DNA of 17,526 bases from DUSC01 sp964371125. Its GTDB lineage: Bacteria; Pseudomonadota; Alphaproteobacteria; Rhizobiales; Rhizobiaceae. Of the stretch, positions 13,078 through 17,526 are shown piece by piece. Numbering within the stretch: position 1 is the first letter of the stretch; each line of letters begins with the position of its first letter. The position numbers and the translations under genes are program-made. The DNA is taken from assembly GCA_964371125.1 (NCBI GenBank), contig CAYJMY010000099.1, positions 1-17,526 on the forward strand, given 5' to 3'. The notes under the pieces were generated by a model. That model did not search any database and had not been told where the DNA came from. It saw only the letters and a list, made by a program, of their open reading frames with translations.

Positions 13078-14592
13078 CTACCGGGCGAACACGTCCCGGT
13101 AGCGGTCGCGTAGCACGTTCTTCTGCACCTTGCCCATCGTGTTGCGCGGTAGTTCGTCCAGCACGGCGACGTGGCGCGGCTGCTTGAAGCGCGCGAGTTT
13201 TTCCGCGATGCCGGCGAGCAGTGCGGCGGTGTCGAGCGCGACGCCCTTCTTCGCCGTGACGACGGCGACGACGCCCTCGCCGAGGTCCGGATGCGGCACG
13301 CCGACCACCGCCGATTCCAGCACGCCCGGCTGCTCGTCGAGCAACATCTCCACTTCCTTCGGGTAGATGTTGTAGCCGCCCGAGATGATCAGGTCCTTGG
13401 CGCGGCCGACGATGGTGACGTAGCCGTCGGCATCCATCTCAGCCAGGTCGCCGGTGATGAAGAAGCCGTCGGCGCGGAACTCCTCCTTCGTCTTCTCCGG
13501 CATGTTCCAGTAGCCCATGAAGACGTTGCGGCCCTTCACCTCGATGACGCCGATGTCGCCCGTCGCCACCGGCCTGCCCGTTTCGGGGTCGCGGATGCGC
13601 ACCGTCACACCGGGCAGCGGCGGGCCGACCGTTCCGGCGCGGCGTTCGCCGTCATAGGGGTTCGACGTGTTCATGTTGGTCTCGGTCATGCCGTAGCGCT
13701 CGAGGATGCGCAGGCCCGTGCGCTTCTCGAACTCGACATGGGTTTCCGCGAGCAGCGGCGCGCTGCCCGAGACGAACAGGCGCATGTGGCCGACGAGCGC
13801 CTTGTCCAACCGTGGGTCGGCCAGCAGCCGCGTATAGAAGGTCGGCACGCCCATCATCGTCGTCGCCTGCGGCATGAAGCGGATCAGGTCGTCGACGTCG
13901 AGGCCGGGCAGGAAGATCATCGAGCCGCCGCATAGCAGGATGACATTGGTGGCGACGAACAGGCCGTGCGTGTGGAAGATCGGCAGGGCGTGCAGCAGCA
14001 CGTCGTCGCCGCTGAAGCGCCACTCCCCGACGAGGGCTTCGGCGTTGGAGAGCAGATTGTCGTGGGTGAGCATGGCGCCTTTCGATCGCCCGGTCGTGCC
14101 CGACGTGTAAAGGAACGCGGCGAGGTCGTCCGGTCCGCGCTCCGCGACCGGATATTCCGCCGGCTGCCCGGCGGCCGCCTCGGACAACGTGCCGCCGCCG
14201 TCGGCGTCGAGCGTGCGCAGCGTAGCGCCCGCCTTCTCCGCCACCGGGGCGAGGGCTGCCGCGCTCGCCCCGTCGCAGATCAGCAGCCGGGCGCCGGCGT
14301 CGGTGACGAAATACTCGACCTCGGCCGGCGTATAGGCCGTGTTCAGCGGCAGGAAGACGAAGCCGCCCTGGACGCAGGCGGCATAGACGGCGAGCGCCTC
14401 CGCCGACTTCTTCGCCTGCAGCGCCACGCGGTCTCCGGGTCGCACGCCCGCCGCGGCGATGGCATGGGCGAAGCGGCCGGCCATGTCGAGGAACGCGCCG
14501 TAGCCGATCCGCCGCCCGTCCTTGAGGATCAGGAAAGTCTTCCCGCTGCCGGCATGCGGGGCGAAGAGGGCGTCGTAGAGCGTGTTCGGCAT
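13078..14592 (-). CDS. matB: Malonyl-CoA synthetase (malonate--CoA ligase) MatB
   Basis: A 504-aa adenylate-forming enzyme converting malonate, ATP and CoA to malonyl-CoA in the cytoplasm. Motifs are the P-loop LYTSGTTGRSKGAML (161-175), the aromatic/adenylation block ERYGMTETNMNTSNPYDGE (298-316), ITGDLAEMDADGYV (379-392), the hinge GRAKDLIISGGYNIYPKE (396-413) and catalytic Lys488 in NTMGKVQKN. Length and the TNMNTSNPYDGERRAGTVG stretch match rhizobial MatB. The start at 14592 has GGAG about 7 bases upstream; the frame is open much further upstream but without family similarity. No matA (decarboxylase), matC (transporter) or matR lies beside it, unlike the classical matABC cluster. Methylmalonate may also be a substrate. 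Confidence 0.88.
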   Translation of the reverse strand: MPNTLYDALFAPHAGSGKTFLILKDGRRIGYGAFLDMAGRFAHAIAAAGVRPGDRVALQAKKSAEALAVYAACVQGGFVFLPLNTAYTPAEVEYFVTDAGARLLICDGASAAALAPVAEKAGATLRTLDADGGGTLSEAAAGQPAEYPVAERGPDDLAAFLYTSGTTGRSKGAMLTHDNLLSNAEALVGEWRFSGDDVLLHALPIFHTHGLFVATNVILLCGGSMIFLPGLDVDDLIRFMPQATTMMGVPTFYTRLLADPRLDKALVGHMRLFVSGSAPLLAETHVEFEKRTGLRILERYGMTETNMNTSNPYDGERRAGTVGPPLPGVTVRIRDPETGRPVATGDIGVIEVKGRNVFMGYWNMPEKTKEEFRADGFFITGDLAEMDADGYVTIVGRAKDLIISGGYNIYPKEVEMLLDEQPGVLESAVVGVPHPDLGEGVVAVVTAKKGVALDTAALLAGIAEKLARFKQPRHVAVLDELPRNTMGKVQKNVLRDRYRDVFAR

Positions 14593-14676
14593 GGAAAACT
14601 CCGGTCGGCCGCGTCTGCGGTATCGGCCCCTATCCAGCACCGCGGCGGTCGGCGGGCAAGGGGTAAGATGGGGGGC

Positions 14677-14701
14677 AACCGTTGCGGAAACTGCAACGGT
14701 T
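14677..14701. promoter_or_regulatory. Perfect 9-bp-arm palindrome between matB and the dipeptidase gene, candidate operator
   Basis: AACCGTTGC (14677-14685) and GCAACGGTT (14693-14701) around a 7-base spacer. The site lies 84 bases upstream of matB (minus) and about 150 bases upstream of the M19 dipeptidase (plus) in the 256-bp divergent region. Size and symmetry fit a dimeric regulator site; no regulator gene is in the window. Nothing else is recognised in 14593-14848. Confidence 0.5.
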
Positions 14702-14848
14702 CGTTCCGGCGCCGGACCGCCAGGAGATTCCAGCGAAATCGGCCCCTCAGCCATCCCCTCAGCCCGCCCGCTTTGCCAGACGCCGCCCATCCGGTTTAGA
14801 AGGGTGCCCGAAACGCCCCCCGCCTCCCGCGTCAGACGAAAGAAGCCC

Positions 14849-15901
14849 ATGACCGCCCGCATTCCCGTCTTCGACGGCCACAACGACACGCTGCTCAGGC
14901 TCCTGTCCACAGATCCGGCCAATGCCGAGGCGCTGTTCGTCGAAGGCGGCAAGGGCGGCCATATCGACCTGCCCAGGGCGCGCGCCGGCGGCCTCGCCGG
15001 CGGCATGTTCGCCATGTTCCCGCCGCCGGTGGAGAAGCTGTCCTTCGACCCCGACCCGGAGGCAAGAGCCTACGACCTGCCGCTGCCCGGCATGCTGTCG
15101 CTCGGCGACGCCCGCGCCTCGACCTTCGCCATGGCCTCGATCCTCTACCGGCTGGAGCGGACCGGCGCGCTCGCCGTCTGCCGGTCCGCCGCCGACGTGC
15201 GCGCGGCGATGGAGGGCGATCGCCTCGCCGCCGTCTTCCACATCGAGGGCGCCGAGGCGATCGATACCCGCCTCGATACGCTCGACGTGCTCTACGCTGC
15301 CGGCCTGCGCTCGCTCGGCATCGTCTGGAGCCGGCCCAACGCCTTCGGCCACGGCGTGCCGTTCCGCTTCCCGTCCTCGCCCGACACCGGCCCCGGCCTC
15401 ACCGACGCCGGCAAGGCGCTGGTGAAGGCCTGCAACCGGCTCGGCATCCTCATCGACCTGTCGCACCTGAACGAGAAGGGTTTTCGCGACGTCGCCGCGC
15501 TCTCCGACGCGCCGCTGGTCGCCACCCATTCCAACGTGCACGCGCTGTCGCCGCATGCGCGCAACCTGACGCCCTGGCAGCTCGGCGCCATCCGCGAGAC
15601 CGGCGGCATCGTCGGCCTCAACTTCGCTCCCGGCTTCCTGCGCGACGACGGGCGCATGACGCCGGCGACCGACCTCGAGATCATGCTGCGCCACGTCGAT
15701 GCGCTGGTCGAGGCGCTCGGCGAGGACGGCGTCGGCCTCGGCTCGGATTTCGACGGCGCCGTGGTGCCAGCGGCGATCGGCGACGCGGCCGGCCTTCCCG
15801 TGCTGCTCGACGCGCTGCTTTCGCGCGGCTACGGCCGCGATCTGGTCGAGAAGATCGCCTGGAAGAACTGGCTGTCGATGCTGGAGCGGACCATCGGGTA
15901 G
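14849..15901 (+). CDS. Membrane dipeptidase family (peptidase M19) metallohydrolase
   Basis: A 350-aa zinc peptidase of the renal-dipeptidase type. Metal ligands are visible in order: His11 and Asp13 in DGHNDTLL, Glu133 in FHIEGAEAI, His206 in DLSHLNE and His227 in THSNVHALSPHARN, with Asp300 in GLGSDFDG. Relatives cleave dipeptides, including D-residue dipeptides. No signal peptide is seen, so a cytoplasmic location is likely, despite the family name. The start at 14849 matches the usual N-terminus just ahead of the HxD motif; the ribosome site is weak (GAAAG). The upstream in-frame extension overlaps the matB start and palindrome and is unlikely to be coding. The gene is followed by a nested palindromic repeat. 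Confidence 0.9.
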   Translation: MTARIPVFDGHNDTLLRLLSTDPANAEALFVEGGKGGHIDLPRARAGGLAGGMFAMFPPPVEKLSFDPDPEARAYDLPLPGMLSLGDARASTFAMASILYRLERTGALAVCRSAADVRAAMEGDRLAAVFHIEGAEAIDTRLDTLDVLYAAGLRSLGIVWSRPNAFGHGVPFRFPSSPDTGPGLTDAGKALVKACNRLGILIDLSHLNEKGFRDVAALSDAPLVATHSNVHALSPHARNLTPWQLGAIRETGGIVGLNFAPGFLRDDGRMTPATDLEIMLRHVDALVEALGEDGVGLGSDFDGAVVPAAIGDAAGLPVLLDALLSRGYGRDLVEKIAWKNWLSMLERTIG

Positions 15902-15937
15902 GGACCGTTTGTCGGGCACCGGTTTCGGGGACGCGTG

Positions 15938-16015
15938 GCCCCCTCCACCATGCTTTGCATGGTCCCCCTCCCCCGTTTACGGGGGAGGGGGACCGCCGAA
16001 GGCGGTGGAGGGGGC
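15938..16015. repeat. Nested palindromic intergenic repeat (REP-like, rhizobial type)
   Basis: A 78-bp element with 12-bp perfect outer arms (15938-15949 and 16004-16015, GCCCCCTCCACC and complement) enclosing a 14-bp perfect inner hairpin (15963-15976 and 15979-15992). On either side are two small hairpins, ACCATGC-TTT-GCATGGT (15947-15963) and ACCGCC-GAA-GGCGGT (15992-16006). It can fold as a cloverleaf-like structure on either strand and sits between convergent genes. GC-rich elements of this kind are dispersed in many copies in rhizobial genomes; whether this one is repeated cannot be seen from a single window. It could also end transcription from either side. Confidence 0.8.
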
Positions 16016-16036
16016 GTCTTGTCACGCGGACAGTGG

Positions 16037-16285
16037 CTAGACCGAAGACCCGAATCGCTTCAGCCACTCCTTGCCGGCGCCGCGCTCGCGGATGATCGAC
16101 AGCGGGTCCTGGTGGTCGAGCCGCGAGCAGATGCGGTAGACCTCTAGCGTCGGCGCGTCCATCAGCCCGCGCTTGTAGAAGAACATCGCCGCCGCGTAGC
16201 GGGTGCGTCCCGACCAGTCTTCGCCGAGCGGCGTGTTGATCAGCGCCCACTGCTCGACGATCTCGCTGTCCGCCTCGACGGCCAT
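16037..16285 (-). CDS. Hypothetical 82-aa protein coupled to the GcvT-like gene
   Basis: A short cytoplasmic protein, MAVEADSEIVEQWALINTPL at the N-terminus, then a GRTRYAAAMFFYKRG segment and YRICSRLDHQDPLSIIRERG. I do not recognise a family. Its ATG overlaps the stop of the upstream gene (TGATG on the minus strand), a strong sign of translational coupling and joint function with the folate-dependent protein. No membrane segment or signal peptide is visible. It may be a small accessory subunit, as occurs in sarcosine-oxidase-like and demethylase systems, but this is inference. Confidence 0.8.
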   Translation of the reverse strand: MAVEADSEIVEQWALINTPLGEDWSGRTRYAAAMFFYKRGLMDAPTLEVYRICSRLDHQDPLSIIRERGAGKEWLKRFGSSV

Positions 16286-17520
16286 CAGAAGATTCCCGGC
16301 GGGTTGGCAGTGCGCCGCGCCAGCTTGACGAAAGGCCGCTGGACTATCTTCGCCCGCTTCATCAGCTTCTGGTACTGCTGCTCGCGCATGGCGTAGATCT
16401 CGACCCAGAGGTCGTCGACGACCGTGTCGCCATACGGCCGTTCGAGGCTGGCGATGGCGATGTTGCGCTTGGCCGTCGGCGACCAGATGGCGGCGCTGAC
16501 CAGGCCGACCTCCTTCTTGCTGCGGTGGTAGACGATGGCATGCTCGGCCGGCACGTTGCCCTCGATCTCCAGCCCGACCAGAATGTGGCGCAGCGTCTTG
16601 TCCCTGCGCGCCGCCTCGATGGCGCGGCGGCCGTTGTAGTGGCCGGCCTTGGCGGCGTCGATCATGAAGCCCAGCCCGATCTCGTCGGGTTGGCGCACCC
16701 GATCGGCACGCACGGCGTGCTCGGCGGTGACGAAGTCGGCATTGGCGACGATCAGCCCGGCCTCGGTGCGGGCGCGGTTCAGCGCCGCGTAGCCGATGGC
16801 GCGGATGCCGTGGACGCGGCCCGCGGCAAACAGCCGGTCCCACAGCGACAGCGCGGCGTCCGCCGGCACGAACAGTTCGTAGCCGAGGTCGCCGGTGAAG
16901 CCGGTGCGCGAGATGGTGACGCTGCCGCCCTCGTGGGCGAAGTCGGCGAGGTCGAAGGCCTTCAGCCTCTCGGCCCCGGCGAAGCCGGCGTCGCGCAGCA
17001 CCGCCCAGGAGGTCGGGCCTTGCAGCGCCAGGCCGGCGACAGCCTCGGTCTCCTCCTCGATCGCGACGTCGTAGCCGATGGCGCTGTCGAGCAGCCAGGG
17101 CAGGTGCCGCTCCTGGCAGCACAGGCGGAAGCAGTCGGCGGCCAACCGGAACAGCGTGCCGTCGTCGAGCACGTGGCCCTCGTCGTCGCACCACGCCGTA
17201 TAGTGGACGCGGCCGACGCCGAGTTTCGTCACGTCGCGCAGCGTCAGCCGGTCGAGATAGGCTTCCGCATCGGGGCCTTCGATCCGGTACTTCACCATCG
17301 GCGAGATGTCGAAGACCGCGGCCTGGCTGCGGATGGCGAAGAACTCCAGCTCCTCGTCCCACAGCGACTGCGGCACCTTGTAGCCGGCCCACGTATACCA
17401 GTCCTCCTGGCGGTTCAGCGCTTCCAGCCGCGGCTGCAACGGCGAGGCCAGGCGCAACGTGCGGAAATGGTCCTGTGCGGCGTGGCGGGCGGGTGGGACG
17501 GTCTTTGGAATTGCGGTCAT
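16285..17520 (-). CDS. GcvT-like aminomethyltransferase/folate-dependent demethylase family protein
   Basis: A 411-aa protein of the glycine-cleavage T-protein family. It shows an N-terminal segment with DISPMVKYRIEGPDAEAYLDRL (71-92), VLDDGTLFRL (117-126) where an Asp of the folate site is expected, LALQGPTSWAVL (164-175), TGFTGDLGYELFVPA (206-220) and a C-terminal barrel-type domain with GLEIEGNVPAEHAI. The long N-terminal extension and lack of gcvH/gcvP beside it suggest a catabolic methyl transfer from a methylated amine or sulfonium to tetrahydrofolate rather than glycine cleavage itself. DmdA-like and dimethylglycine-type roles are both possible. The start at 17520 is 6 bases from the window edge, so its ribosome site and promoter are not fully visible. 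The 82-aa gene follows with overlap. Confidence 0.85.
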   Translation of the reverse strand: MTAIPKTVPPARHAAQDHFRTLRLASPLQPRLEALNRQEDWYTWAGYKVPQSLWDEELEFFAIRSQAAVFDISPMVKYRIEGPDAEAYLDRLTLRDVTKLGVGRVHYTAWCDDEGHVLDDGTLFRLAADCFRLCCQERHLPWLLDSAIGYDVAIEEETEAVAGLALQGPTSWAVLRDAGFAGAERLKAFDLADFAHEGGSVTISRTGFTGDLGYELFVPADAALSLWDRLFAAGRVHGIRAIGYAALNRARTEAGLIVANADFVTAEHAVRADRVRQPDEIGLGFMIDAAKAGHYNGRRAIEAARRDKTLRHILVGLEIEGNVPAEHAIVYHRSKKEVGLVSAAIWSPTAKRNIAIASLERPYGDTVVDDLWVEIYAMREQQYQKLMKRAKIVQRPFVKLARRTANPPGIF

Positions 17521-17526
17521 GACAGC

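Noticed and set aside
13078..15015. Extended 645-aa form of MatB
   Set aside because: The extra 141 N-terminal residues cross the palindrome and the opposite gene's leader, lack family similarity, and the shorter 504-aa start has a ribosome site and the normal family length.
14759..15919. 386-codon open frame on the minus strand
   Set aside because: It is antisense to the M19 dipeptidase, which has all its metal ligands.

Overview
The window is GC-rich (roughly two-thirds G+C by eye) and densely coded on both strands. It looks like a chromosomal segment of an alphaproteobacterium of the Hyphomicrobiales (Rhizobiales), most likely Phyllobacteriaceae such as Mesorhizobium or Aminobacter. That rests on the complete PhyR/NepR/EcfG general stress response (GSR) core, an FrcA-type sugar ABC ATPase, a rhizobial-type malonyl-CoA synthetase (MatB, 504 aa) and a GC-rich nested palindromic intergenic repeat. 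No rRNA, tRNA, CRISPR array, transposase or phage gene was found.

Layout. (1) 3-524: 3' end of a sugar (fructose-type) ABC transporter ATPase. (2) 698-2332: membrane-bound CHASE-HWE histidine kinase, a candidate stress sensor. (3) 2396-3815, minus strand: a glycine-zipper lipoprotein, a 108-aa secreted or lipid-anchored hypothetical protein, a 51-aa small protein and a DUF1328 membrane peptide. (4) 3967-5778: the GSR core, phyR (minus) divergent from nepR-ecfG (plus). (5) 5983-8970: DUF883 (ElaB/YqjD-like) protein, holin-like membrane protein, diacylglycerol-kinase-family lipid kinase (minus) and a secreted double PRC-barrel protein, closed by a strong terminator. (6) 9030-10589: sulfatase/phosphonate-monoester-hydrolase-type enzyme (minus). 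(7) 10812-13062: a VOC ring-cleaving-dioxygenase-like protein, an MhqD-like esterase interrupted by a 10-N assembly gap and running in frame into a small GNAT module, and a second GNAT. (8) 13078-14592: matB (minus). (9) 14849-15901: M19 dipeptidase. (10) 15938-16015: nested palindromic repeat. (11) 16037-17520: a GcvT-like folate-dependent protein and an overlapping 82-aa protein (minus).

Main result. Between 3067 and 7814 there are seven exact matches to GGAAC-N16-CGTT, the consensus for the GSR sigma factor EcfG, all with the same 16-bp spacing and each upstream of and pointing at a gene. Two are back to back between phyR and nepR, so the regulator is probably autoregulated in both directions. 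The others precede the 108-aa hypothetical protein (and probably the lipoprotein behind it), DUF1328, DUF883/holin-like, the lipid kinase and the PRC-barrel protein. The central 6 kb therefore reads as a compact stress island in which the regulator sits among its own envelope-directed targets. In the established GSR model, phosphorylated PhyR binds NepR and releases EcfG; the nearby HWE kinase is a plausible input, but that pairing is inference.
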